Notes: generated by a model not told the origin, from the letters alone. 64,000 nt of DNA from Pseudomonas putida (GCF_026625125.1 NZ_CP113097.1:5504001-5568000); one strand, 5' to 3'; positions 37,366-45,064 are shown, counted from the first letter of the stretch. Program-made: numbers and translations.

Positions 37366-37620
37366 GTGCCTCACGCCAAATCCCTTGCCCTGCTGACCTT
37401 CTCCCTGGCCCTGACTGCCTGCGCCAATGGCAGCGGCACCACGCCACAGCACACCAGCAACCTGGACTGGAACACCCCCGGCATGCAACTGGGCGGCGAC
37501 AACGGCCTGCCCCTGCGCGTAGAAAGCCCCTGCCGCAAGCGTGGCTGCGATAACGACAAGCTGTTCTTCAACCCCGCCAAGACCGAACCAAACGTCAACA
37601 CCATCCACCGCGGCTGGTAG
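37366..37620 (+). CDS. Small putative lipoprotein
   Basis: Encodes 84 residues from GTG 37366, with ACGGAC upstream. The N-terminus is a lipoprotein signal (HAKSLALLTFSLALTAC, lipobox LTAC at about residue 19). The mature protein is short and polar, with two cysteines in SPCRKRGCDNDKLFF, and ends NTIHRGW. I recognise no family. The Asp-free +2 position (Ala-Asn after the Cys) suggests outer-membrane sorting under the usual Lol rule. Confidence 0.7.
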   Translation: MPHAKSLALLTFSLALTACANGSGTTPQHTSNLDWNTPGMQLGGDNGLPLRVESPCRKRGCDNDKLFFNPAKTEPNVNTIHRGW

Positions 37621-37679
37621 GAAATTTCTCCTTTTAGGCCGGTGACTTAGGTCATTTTCAAACAATCGCAAGGAAGTGG

Positions 37680-37707
37680 TTTACAGGCGCCAACCGATCG
37701 TTATAAT
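37680..37707 (+). promoter_or_regulatory. tRNA-Thr promoter
   Basis: -35 TTTACA (37680-37685), 16-base spacer, consensus -10 TATAAT (37702-37707), with the tRNA starting 12 bases downstream. Confidence 0.8.
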
Positions 37708-37718
37708 GACGCCCCATT

Positions 37719-37794
<76 letters not shown>

Positions 37795-37805
37795 TACGCA
37801 GTATC

Positions 37806-37837
37806 AAAAAAGGCTCACCGAAAGGTGGGCCTTTTTT
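37806..37837 (+). terminator. Terminator after tRNA-Thr
   Basis: Stem GGCTCACC / GGTGGGCC closed by a GAAA tetraloop (37812-37831), preceded by six As and followed by six Ts. Symmetric A and T tracts make it usable on both strands. Confidence 0.88.
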
Positions 37838-37897
37838 GTTTTCCCCCCGCAGCGCCCAATCCCCTGCCTTACAGATGCCCTGAAGCCACCACGATCG

Positions 37898-37940
37898 GTG
37901 TAGGAGCTGGCTTGCCTGCGATGGGCTGCGCAGCAGCCCC
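37898..37940. repeat. Single REP-like element
   Basis: TGTAGGAGCTGGCTTGCCTG followed by the GGGCTGCGCAGCAGCCC hairpin, a divergent single copy of the dispersed element. The rest of 37838-38015 holds nothing I recognise. Confidence 0.6.
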
Positions 37941-38015
37941 AACCACCCCAAGCAGAAGCAATTCTCTGATCACCAGCCCAGCTCACAAACAGACACACCC
38001 TCCAACACAAACGCT

Positions 38016-38044
38016 TTGACTAGCCAACCAATCCCCACTACGAT
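38016..38044 (+). promoter_or_regulatory. Promoter of the XRE antitoxin-like gene
   Basis: -35 TTGACT (38016-38021), 17-base spacer, -10 TACGAT (38039-38044). The gene starts 39 bases downstream. ACGATTTATCG around the -10 box is partly symmetric and may be the autorepressor site. Confidence 0.6.
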
Positions 38045-38082
38045 TTATCGCAAATTTTAGATATTTCTGCCGAGGCAAGCCA

Positions 38083-38406
38083 ATGGCGCTTCAATTCCAC
38101 GAAAGCCCTTTCCACGCCACCCACGACGCAGATACCGCCAGCAAAATGGCCTTGAAAATGGACCTGTCCATTTTCATCACTGACTGCATCAAAAAAATGG
38201 GCCTCAAACAGCATGATGCCGCAGCCAAGCTGAACGTAACCCAATCCCGCATATCCGAGCTTGCAAATGGCAAGATCGAGAAATTCACCTTGGACGCCAT
38301 GATGGACATGCTGGACAAGCTCGGCTTTCGCACAACCCTGACCCTGCCCTCAAACGATGCAGGGTCACCGCCCCAGATCGTGATCACCCAAACGCCTGGC
38401 AGCTAA
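38083..38406 (+). CDS. XRE-type antitoxin-like regulator (HTH_37)
   Basis: Encodes 107 residues. A helix-turn-helix of the XRE/HigA type occupies residues 45-85 (KQHDAAAKLNVTQSRISELA then KIEKFTLDAMMDMLDKLGF). The short length and C-terminal tail fit antitoxins of the Gp49/HigB class. Its last four bases overlap the 3' end of the toxin-like gene on the opposite strand. This tail-to-tail layout is unusual, since the pair is normally one operon. It probably represses its own promoter and neutralises the neighbouring toxin. Confidence 0.82.
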   Translation: MALQFHESPFHATHDADTASKMALKMDLSIFITDCIKKMGLKQHDAAAKLNVTQSRISELANGKIEKFTLDAMMDMLDKLGFRTTLTLPSNDAGSPPQIVITQTPGS

Positions 38407-38792
38407 ACCCTGTATCCCATTTTTCTCAGTTCTTGCTTCAACTCCTTCATCCGCTGTTCGGCGACCTGCATCGCGTGCCGGTCGGACCTGTTGGTCGTTT
38501 TTACGAACGAATGCAACACGACGACCATGTCTGCAAATTTGGCCACATACACGCATCGGAATGCAGGGCTGCCGTTGATGATGAGCTCAATCGCACCCGC
38601 CCCTACCGCCTCGGACAACGACGTGATCGGCCGCTCTGGGTCCTGGCCATACTGGATGCGTCGCAGGTCTTTACCAAAATCGTCCTGAACGTCTTTGGGA
38701 AGGTCTTTGTATTCACGCTCAGCAGCTGCACTCACAAACGCAAACTTTTTCAACGGTGTACCCACGGCGAGATGCTGGATTGGGGACGGCAT
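38403..38792 (-). CDS. Gp49-like (RelE/HigB superfamily) toxin
   Basis: Encodes 129 residues of the phage-derived Gp49-like/DUF891 group. The core is seen in FVSAAAEREYKDLPKDVQDD, FRCVYVAKFADMVVVLHSFV and KTTNRSDRHAMQVAEQRMKE, which supply the basic residues that RelE-fold ribonucleases use on ribosome-bound mRNA. No strong ribosome binding site precedes ATG 38792, so the start is tentative. It faces and overlaps the XRE gene by four bases. Toxin activity is inferred from family. Confidence 0.8.
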   Translation of the reverse strand: MPSPIQHLAVGTPLKKFAFVSAAAEREYKDLPKDVQDDFGKDLRRIQYGQDPERPITSLSEAVGAGAIELIINGSPAFRCVYVAKFADMVVVLHSFVKTTNRSDRHAMQVAEQRMKELKQELRKMGYRV

Positions 38793-38924
38793 GGATGCCA
38801 GGAGAAGGGAATCTAGCGCAGTGGCTTGCGGCTGGCGGAATTAGAAATGTTTCGCGGTTTGACCCTGAAATATCGTGTTTCTCTCGCCCGCTGAAATCAG
38901 TTCGACCTCATTTGGGGCCGGGGT

Positions 38925-39247
38925 TTGCCGCACTCAGGACGATGGGCTACGACACCAAGGTGGATATCTGCGGCCACGGGTTCCGAGCCATGGCGTGCAG
39001 CGCGCTGGTCGAGTCCGGGCTGTGGTCGGAGACGGCTATCGAGCGACAGATGAGCCACAAGGAACGCAACAACGTGCGGGCCGCCTATACCCACAAGGCC
39101 GAGTTCCTCGAAGAGCGCCGGATGATCATGACCTGGTGGAGTCGGTTTCTGGAGGCGAACCGCGAGGACCATGTGACGCCGCATGAGTTTGCCAAGCAGA
39201 CGGGCGAGAACGTCACGCGCCTTCGCAGTGCCAAGAGGACCGAGTAG
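38925..39247 (+). pseudogene. C-terminal remnant of a P4-type tyrosine integrase
   Basis: The frame from about 38925 to the stop at 39247 reads as the last 107 or so residues of a P4-like integrase: AALRTMGYDTKVDICGHGFR holds the HxxR box, and ERQMSHKERNNVRAAYTH holds the late His and the Tyr nucleophile, followed by the usual LEERRMIMTWWSRFLE tail. The normal protein is about 400 residues; the DNA-binding and first catalytic Arg regions are gone, replaced by the toxin-gene control region. It cannot work as a recombinase. Together with tRNA-Thr it marks an old integration. Confidence 0.85.
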
Positions 39248-40185
39248 CCCGCCGCACCACCGCATCAACTCGCTGTGAAGTTACCCACAGCACCGCATGA
39301 AGCTCCTCCGCGTGGGGCCTTTCAAACGGGCTGCCCATACCTAAGAAAAAAGCTGCTGGCACAGCTGACGTCTGTGGAAAACCACTGATGTCCATCGGGG
39401 GATAAATTTATCCACAGGCGCTAAATCCCTGATATCGCGCTGCTTGACGAATATTGTCCACAAGCGTAGACCGGGAGTCGCAAGAGCTGTCGATGACAGC
39501 ACCCAGGTGGCCCGAACCTTAAAGGTCACGCCGCTCCCGCGGTGGTTCACCCGCAAGTACGATTCGCGTCCGGCAGCTCGTACGGTCACTACCCATGTGA
39601 TGATGCCAACTCAATATCGTTGCCCCTGCGGCAACCACCCTACCCATCTGCTCAGCAGCAACCTATCCGCTTGGCCATTTCGCGTGCGCCAACCTGCGCC
39701 CGTCTCTTTCTCCTGGAAAGAGACGGGCGCGTCTAACACTGCTGCAGCCCTCATCGCATTTGGCTTTGCGGCAACTTCACTCGTGACAATCGGCGTGACA
39801 AACGCCGATGTCACAAGCAACAGCCATGCAGATGATGGTGCCGCAGACCAGGGAATGGACTGCACCTGACTGACAGTCAGGCATGCCCCGGTCATCGCAT
39901 TGCTGCGTTCACCCGGCTCAGGATCTCGCGGCACTGGTCTCGTCAGCCAATGCAGCCTCCACCCGCCCACCGGTAACGGTGCTCAGGAGACCAGATCATG
40001 AGATGCCCTTGCTCCCGGACGTAAGGAGCCGCCAGTCCCGTGTAGTGGACATTCCCCACAGGTCGCAGGGGCCTTGATCCCTGATAACACTCAGCATTCT
40101 TGGCGGGATGACGTGGGGAATAGGTCTGGGAGTTCGGCAAAACAGACCGGCCTGGATGACGTACGGTGCGGGAGCTGTGAGCCTT
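39248..40185. other. Gene-poor stretch of the accessory region
   Basis: About 940 bases without a convincing gene. Open frames at 39444-39869 (plus) and 39611-39970 (minus) overlap and neither has a ribosome binding site or recognisable protein. A perfect DnaA-box-like TTATCCACA lies at 39408-39416, with further CCACA-type sequences nearby, but there is no iteron array or replication gene. It is probably decayed mobile-element DNA. Confidence 0.45.
39696..39730. repeat. Perfect 15-bp inverted repeat
   Basis: GCGCCCGTCTCTTTC (39696-39710) and its exact complement GAAAGAGACGGGCGC (39716-39730) flank TCCTG. No T tract follows on either strand, so it is not an ordinary terminator. The perfect stem in otherwise decayed DNA suggests either recent origin or a function as a DNA or RNA structure. 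Confidence 0.7.
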
Positions 40186-40215
40186 TTGAAAAAATCAACA
40201 TTCACTTACTATAAG
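40186..40215 (+). promoter_or_regulatory. Promoter of the DCD-like/ThyX operon
   Basis: -35 TTGAAA (40186-40191), 18-base spacer, -10 TATAAG (40210-40215), 33 bases before the first start codon. The boxes mark the left edge of the AT-rich segment. Confidence 0.65.
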
Positions 40216-40247
40216 AGTATCTTGAGCTAGTTCTTTGGAGACCTGGT

Positions 40248-41120
40248 TTGCTATTAACTGACGCTGAGATCCGAACAGCCGTACTCTCCGGAGAAATAGA
40301 TTTCGGCCGCCTTTTCGATCACCGGCAGATCCAATCCGCCTCTATCGATCTGACTGCCGGAAAAATATATATCCCGGACAGAATTAAAGAAATAAACAAA
40401 GTTCAGAACTTTTCCGACCTAGCGATACACCAGTGCAGTGTAGGAGCAGGGGAAACGATAATTATCGAACTATCTGAAAACATGCAGTTAAGCAAAGACA
40501 TCGGAGGAATTCTCTTACCTCCGAACTCTTTGACAAAGAATGGCATCATCATGACCAACCCAGGTCATATCGATCCAGGTTATAGTGGGAAACTCACGGT
40601 TTGTCTCATTAACATGGGTAAAGACGCAGTTCCAATGGAGCCAAGCTCTGTCGTAGCAACTCTGCTCCTGTTCAGGCTAAATGCTCCTTCCTCTGGCTAT
40701 CAAAAAGGGCCAGGCACCGGTGCAAACCTAACGCAGCTATCTAAACTTTCAAAAGATTTCGCAAACATTTCAGAAAGGTCGTACGACTATATCAAGCGAG
40801 TGATATGGACGCACTTCATCACCGCGCTGGTATTCTTGTCGTTAGCTTTCGCAATCCTAGCGATCGTTGTACCGAGCTTACTTCCAGTTACAACAGGTCT
40901 TCTGGAAAATAAACACAGCGAATCAAAAAATGGCGAAGCCATCAAAAAGTTGGAAGAACAGATAAAAATTCTGCAAAGCCAGCTAGAAAAAAAGCCGTCC
41001 GTAACTGATGCACCTGCACCTGCACCTGCACCTGCACCTGCACCTGCACCTGCACCTGCACCTGCACCTGCACCTGCACCTGCACCTGCACCTGCACCTG
41101 ACCATAAGGAGACAGAATGA
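40248..41120 (+). CDS. Membrane-anchored dCTP deaminase/dUTPase-fold protein with Ala-Pro repeat tail
   Basis: Encodes 290 residues from TTG 40248, with GGAG seven bases upstream. Residues 1-150 resemble the trimeric dCTP deaminase/dUTPase fold (QSASIDLTAGKIYIPD; GHIDPGYSGKLTVCLIN). Aligned by eye to E. coli Dcd, catalytic Glu138 is replaced by Cys (TVC), Arg115 by Lys, and the RSS motif by PNS, so deamination is doubtful. Residues 188-212 form one membrane helix with basic residues before it, so the N-domain should be cytoplasmic. A short coiled coil (EAIKKLEEQIKILQSQLEKK) and 15 Ala-Pro repeats (255-284) would lie in the periplasm. Overlaps thyX as ATGA. AT-rich, unlike flanking core genes. 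Confidence 0.72.
   Translation: MLLTDAEIRTAVLSGEIDFGRLFDHRQIQSASIDLTAGKIYIPDRIKEINKVQNFSDLAIHQCSVGAGETIIIELSENMQLSKDIGGILLPPNSLTKNGIIMTNPGHIDPGYSGKLTVCLINMGKDAVPMEPSSVVATLLLFRLNAPSSGYQKGPGTGANLTQLSKLSKDFANISERSYDYIKRVIWTHFITALVFLSLAFAILAIVVPSLLPVTTGLLENKHSESKNGEAIKKLEEQIKILQSQLEKKPSVTDAPAPAPAPAPAPAPAPAPAPAPAPAPAPAPDHKETE
41011..41100 (+). repeat. Hexanucleotide microsatellite (CACCTG)15
   Basis: Fifteen perfect CACCTG units encode (Ala-Pro)15 at the C-terminus of the DCD-like protein. Slippage changes length by two residues without breaking the frame or the downstream thyX overlap. Perfect identity of all units suggests active expansion and contraction. Confidence 0.97.
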
Positions 41121-41890
41121 AAGTCTCAAGCCCTATCGTGAGATCCATTGCAAAAAGTTCAATTGACTTTGACGCAATTCAAGAATTCCTAGATTCTGAA
41201 AAAATGGTGTGGCAAAGAACGACTGACTCTAAATGCAGCGATGACTTAGTCGAATTCTCAGGGCGAATTTGCTATATGTCTTTTGGTCAACGTCAATCGC
41301 CTAGAAGCAATCAGGAATACATACTCAACCTCATTGATAGCGGGCATGGTAGTGTGCTCGAGCATGCAAGTTGGACTTTCATCGTATCAGGTGTATCACG
41401 GGGTTTTACCCATCAACTTGTGCGACATCGCGCTGGCTTTTCGTATAGTCAGCTTTCACAGCAGTATTACGACGAGTCTGACGCGGACTTTGTTGCACCT
41501 CCATCCCTAAAAAAAGATTCTCCTTTATATAAAAAGTGGCTTCAAGCAATGCGTTCATCAGTCGAGTTATATAGAGAACTCATCGCGAGTGCAAAGATAT
41601 TATCTATAAGCAACAGCTTCTCCAACAAAGAAAAGTTACGAGAACTCAGAACAACTGCAAGATCAATACTCCCAAACGCCATTGAAACAAAATTAGTATT
41701 CACGGCAAACGCCAGAGCACTGAGGCACTTCCTAATTACTAGAGGGGCGATCGAAGGTGACTGGGAGATGCGGGATGTGTCAAGTCAAATCCTAAAAATT
41801 GTAAAGCAAGACGCACCTTCGCTTTTCCAAGACTTTGAAACAATAACATTAAGCGATGGAAGCAGTTCCGTCATAAAAAGGACTATATAG
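41117..41890 (+). CDS. Divergent FAD-dependent thymidylate synthase (ThyX family)
   Basis: Encodes 257 residues. The ThyX fold is clear: GHGSVLEHASWTFIVSGVSR, HQLVRHRAGFSYSQLSQQY, then ARSILPNAIETKLVFTANAR and HFLITRGAIEGDWEMR. Canonical enzymes have RHR-x7-S and end SxRY; here there are eight residues between RHR and the Ser, and Gln replaces the Arg before Tyr, a dUMP-phosphate ligand in characterised enzymes. It may therefore use another nucleotide or act only as a binder. ATG 41117 overlaps the stop of the DCD-like gene, so they form one unit. Base composition is foreign. A housekeeping role is unlikely because this genus normally relies on ThyA elsewhere. Confidence 0.85.
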   Translation: MKVSSPIVRSIAKSSIDFDAIQEFLDSEKMVWQRTTDSKCSDDLVEFSGRICYMSFGQRQSPRSNQEYILNLIDSGHGSVLEHASWTFIVSGVSRGFTHQLVRHRAGFSYSQLSQQYYDESDADFVAPPSLKKDSPLYKKWLQAMRSSVELYRELIASAKILSISNSFSNKEKLRELRTTARSILPNAIETKLVFTANARALRHFLITRGAIEGDWEMRDVSSQILKIVKQDAPSLFQDFETITLSDGSSSVIKRTI

Positions 41891-41910
41891 CCACACCAGA
41901 AAAAACTCTA

Positions 41911-41936
41911 GGCGACTTAATCCACTTTAAGTCGCC
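41911..41936 (-). terminator. Terminator between thyX-like and DUF6119 genes
   Basis: Perfect 10-bp stem GGCGACTTAA (41911-41920) / TTAAGTCGCC (41927-41936). A six-T tract follows on the minus strand after four bases, so it chiefly ends the DUF6119 transcript; it may also stop thyX read-through. Confidence 0.75.
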
Positions 41937-41954
41937 AGGCCTTGATGCATCATA

Positions 41955-43535
41955 TCAAGCTATAAGCTTTATTGGAGTCAGGACCACCTGGACATTACAC
42001 TGAATCATCTTATTTATATTATTCACAAGACTCAGCTTTGTGAAATAGGAGAGATTACCTGGAAATCCTGCATGCTTATCTTCGGCGATTGCAAAAGCGA
42101 TCACTACAATAGACTTCCCTAATTTAAAAGTAGCTGGAAACTCGTCGGGCCATTTTTTCCGTATATTTTCGCGAAACAATGCACTCTTTTTAAATGTTTC
42201 AATAGCAACCGAAGCCTGACTGAAGAAATAAGACGATTTACTACCCCAAGTATTTTTTACGTGATAAAACGTTTTGCTTGCCTTATCAAACATGTCAGCC
42301 AATTCCAATTTGTTCTGACCGCCCTTTAAGTAGACAAAATCCGCATCAGTGCAGAGAAATCCTTTCTCACGAGCCGCAAAATCATTATATTCCCCTTCTT
42401 CCTTGTGGACTTGCTTATTCCAATCAGGCAGTATGCCACGCCTGACCTCGATCTGATGTATCTCCTCATCAATGTAACTCTGAATATCATCCAATATTTC
42501 TAACCACCTACCCCCCAACCTTATGAAGCTCTGACCATCAACCGACTGCTCATAAACACAAATCTTTTCGATAGGCTCGCGCTCTAAAATCGACTCCCCA
42601 TCCTCGTTTTTAGCAGTAAAATTAATTTTCAAAAGGTTATCTGCATCGAGATTTGCAGCATCTATCTTTGAATGAAGTTTATCTTTTAGTTCGTCTATAT
42701 CCAGAGAACTCAGGACAATCGACTTACCATTAAAGTTCGCCTTGAAATTTTCGCAACTATTTTGTTTTATAAAGTCATCGAGCTCTAGTGAGATAGTGGT
42801 TTCACCACCGGGAACGCGGAGAAACTCTGCTAATTCGCTAGTGAAATCAGCATCTAATCTGGCCTTTAAAGCTAGATCAGAAACCTGCTTAAACGTTCTT
42901 GGAAACTTAATCTTCGGCTCACCGCTCAAAACGTCTTCAATATCAGCTATTACATCTTCTATTTGTCTGAGACCTCGTTCCGTACGAATAACTAAAGATG
43001 ATCTTCCAGAAACCTTATACTTCCTACCTTCAAACTTCGACTCGCCCTCCACAAAACGCAACATCCTAGAATAATTTTCAGTATCAAAATTTGGATTATA
43101 ACCCTTTACCGAATAATACAATTGCTTAACAGCACCACTCAGCGCTCTTTGATGAAAGGAAGTTATGCTGTCCGCATCAGTTATCAATCGAACTGCTACC
43201 TCAAGACCAAAATCATCATGATAAAGATCTTTTAGGTATTTAAAAGCATACCCACCACAGACAGCATACAACTCACTACCTCTGTTTTGGAGAAGCATGA
43301 AACTATTGCTCACGTTACTTACTTCAGATATTCCAAATTCTTTATTTAGCTGCTTAGACCAAGATGGTGTAGCCTTTTTGTCTTTCAAAAGAAGGACTAC
43401 TTTATTTTCACCCTCGAACACCTTCAAAAAGCCCTTTCTAATAATCGAGTCAACATCGAACTCACTTGGCTTCTTGATGCTATAAATTGATATCTTCTGA
43501 CTCTCTCTCTTCTGTCTAGGCTCTTTCATCGACAT
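41955..43535 (-). CDS. DUF6119 / TIGR04141 sporadically distributed protein
   Basis: Encodes 526 residues from ATG 43535 (AAGGGA upstream; ATG 43529 also possible). The pattern fits the TIGR04141 sporadic family: a start of strand-rich sequence (KISIYSIKKPSEFDVDSIIR), a central region with FLRVPGG, and a C-terminal domain with KTFYHVKNTWGSKSSYFFSQ and FREN. Homologues occur patchily in mobile regions and have been noted near defence genes; no mechanism is established as far as I know. The C-terminal domain looks like a fold with possible DNA or nuclease function, but I see no catalytic motif I trust. AT-rich codon use; convergent with the ThyX operon. Confidence 0.78.
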   Translation of the reverse strand: MSMKEPRQKRESQKISIYSIKKPSEFDVDSIIRKGFLKVFEGENKVVLLLKDKKATPSWSKQLNKEFGISEVSNVSNSFMLLQNRGSELYAVCGGYAFKYLKDLYHDDFGLEVAVRLITDADSITSFHQRALSGAVKQLYYSVKGYNPNFDTENYSRMLRFVEGESKFEGRKYKVSGRSSLVIRTERGLRQIEDVIADIEDVLSGEPKIKFPRTFKQVSDLALKARLDADFTSELAEFLRVPGGETTISLELDDFIKQNSCENFKANFNGKSIVLSSLDIDELKDKLHSKIDAANLDADNLLKINFTAKNEDGESILEREPIEKICVYEQSVDGQSFIRLGGRWLEILDDIQSYIDEEIHQIEVRRGILPDWNKQVHKEEGEYNDFAAREKGFLCTDADFVYLKGGQNKLELADMFDKASKTFYHVKNTWGSKSSYFFSQASVAIETFKKSALFRENIRKKWPDEFPATFKLGKSIVVIAFAIAEDKHAGFPGNLSYFTKLSLVNNINKMIQCNVQVVLTPIKLIA

Positions 43536-44072
43536 CAAAGTCCCTTAGCAAATCCATAGAAATCAACGAATAACTTTCTACACTCACGATCCTTTGAAAA
43601 ACTCTTGCCACAAGCTTAGATGAGCACAGGATAAAAAAATCGTCAGATCCTTTAATTAAAGGCAAGGCGCCACTTTTTTGCCATCATACTTTCGTATTAT
43701 TCAAATTAGCAACAACGCAAAGGCCCGAATCCTACCCACTTTCCGGCTCCATCGACCCGAAAGATCGCGCTATGTAGAATGTTGTAAGGGTACGTGAAGA
43801 GATAGCAGCAGATTTTAATGAAGGTAAATTATAACTAAATCATAAAGTTATATCGTTTTTCGACTCCTGGTGCCACCATATAGATGAACGACTTGGCCTC
43901 GGCATTGACCTGTGCAGGGGCGTCTAAATGTGGTCTGGTTTCACCGGGCAATTCTGGGCGAGCGTGCGGCCGGAACAGACCTATACAAGGCCGGCAGCCC
44001 AGGTATCACACACCATAGCGCGAGCACCACCACGCGACACCAATGTAACCAGTTGTCTGAGGCTGATCCTAG
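43536..44072. other. Right part of the island: promoter region, att-like repeat, no gene
   Basis: AT-rich DNA up to about 43860 should hold the promoter of the DUF6119 gene. At 43859-43880 it ends with the tRNA-Thr-like repeat, and base composition then returns to that of the chromosome. No supported gene. Confidence 0.5.
43859..43880 (+). repeat. Degenerate copy of the tRNA-Thr 3' end (probable attR)
   Basis: TTCGACTCCTGGTGCCACCATA matches the tRNA-Thr end at 37772-37796 (TTCGATTCCTGGTGCC-GGC-ACCATA) with one substitution and one 3-base deletion, including T-stem, discriminator, CCA and two bases beyond. Direct orientation and location at the composition change fit an attachment site left by tRNA-targeted integration. 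Confidence 0.7.
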
Positions 44073-44720
44073 ATGAAGCGCGAGAGCAAGACCGTACCCC
44101 CTGACAAAGGCTGTAGCCCTCAGGCTTCCAGCCTGAAGGAAACGCCAGTATCCAAGGTGTTGGATACCGTTCAGCCCGATAGCCGGCTTGGAAAGCTCTG
44201 GGCGTTTGCATCGCAAGATGTGCCGGTTCACGACCAGCGCGTCCGTCAAGAACTGGATTACCTGGTCGTGCAAGCGACCAAAATGTCTTTGGAGAAGGTT
44301 GATAGGGCCGTTGCAGAAACCTTCGCGCTTTTGTTTTGGTACAAAAATGAAGATATGCATGAAGCCTTGGAAGTCCGCCTTAGTACCCCTGGCCTCGCTC
44401 CCGTCAGAAAGCGTCGACTCATGTATCTGGTGGATCGGCTTCGCCGATTCCCCTGCATGAAACCGGAGCGGGCCGATCAGATGAAGGAACTGGTCGCCAA
44501 ATGGCAAAGTCTGTCGCGCAACGTGAACGAAAGGCTGCTGGCAAAGGCGCAGCAACTCAATCGATACGACAAGGTTGCCGTCGCATGGGGCGTGGCTGAA
44601 CCTGTGGGACACCTGATGAGTATGGTCCTTGAACTGCAGACCCGACATTTTGTGGACGCTCACCGGCTACCCAATGGGTATGACACGTTGGCAGCACGCC
44701 ACAGCGGTTCACGCCAGTGA
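44073..44720 (+). CDS. Orphan hypothetical protein
   Basis: Encodes 215 residues from ATG 44073. No family recognised. A polar N-terminal 50 residues precede a helical region rich in basic and aliphatic residues (RQELDYLVVQATKMSLEKVD; KKRRLMYLVDRLRRFP-like VRKRRLMYLVDRLRRF; LSRNVNERLLAKAQQLNRYD). No membrane segment or signal. An overlapping minus-strand frame (43941-44663) has less plausible composition. It lies just outside the att-like repeat. GAGG about ten bases before the start gives moderate support. Confidence 0.5.
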   Translation: MKRESKTVPPDKGCSPQASSLKETPVSKVLDTVQPDSRLGKLWAFASQDVPVHDQRVRQELDYLVVQATKMSLEKVDRAVAETFALLFWYKNEDMHEALEVRLSTPGLAPVRKRRLMYLVDRLRRFPCMKPERADQMKELVAKWQSLSRNVNERLLAKAQQLNRYDKVAVAWGVAEPVGHLMSMVLELQTRHFVDAHRLPNGYDTLAARHSGSRQ

Positions 44721-44885
44721 CATTTGCCAGCCCTCCATAGGCCCGCCGATGCGGAACCTGTCCCGAGCGGTGGCGTAATTCATCGTGGCTGTGGCCGCTG
44801 AGGGTGATTACAGCCCCTCTCCGCCCGGTTCTTGTGTACTGAAGTCACCTGACAATAACCTAATGTGTATCTTCCGCCGCCGCCC

Positions 44886-44915
44886 GAAAAACAAAGCCCG
44901 CCACGAGGGGCGGGC
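44886..44915 (-). terminator. Terminator of the hicAB operon
   Basis: Stem GCCCGCC (44896-44902) / GGCGGGC (44909-44915) followed on the minus strand by TTTGTTTTT. It lies about 150 bases after the hicB stop. The remainder of 44721-45064 shows nothing else. Confidence 0.7.
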
Positions 44916-45064
44916 ATAGGCATGCAGTCTAAACACGCATGCCATGCAGTTACTGCCTGATCTCCTAAAGACCCAGGCTACCTTTGAGCCTGGCGAACAT
45001 CCTGTTCAAACATCTGCTTTTTAAGTCTTTCGTTCCCAGAACCTGGCTAACATCGACAACCCAA

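Noticed and set aside
39408..39416. DnaA-box-like TTATCCACA (another at 36009-36017) considered as a replication origin
   Set aside because: Single scattered matches without an AT-rich unwinding region, clustered boxes or a replication gene; such 9-mers occur by chance.
39444..39970. Overlapping open frames on both strands (141 and 119 codons)
   Set aside because: No ribosome binding site, no recognisable domain and each contradicts the other; the segment also contains the perfect inverted repeat.
41011..41100. The CACCTG array considered as an on/off phase-variation switch
   Set aside because: The six-base unit keeps the frame, so slippage cannot switch expression; only length variation is possible.
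41117..41890. ThyX considered as the organism's main thymidylate synthase
   Set aside because: It lies in foreign AT-rich DNA, has altered motif spacing and a lost Arg, and pseudomonads normally carry ThyA; this cannot be proven from the window but makes a housekeeping role unlikely.
43941..44663. 240-codon minus-strand open frame opposite the orphan gene
   Set aside because: His- and Gln-rich composition with no ribosome binding site; the plus-strand frame has more natural protein composition.
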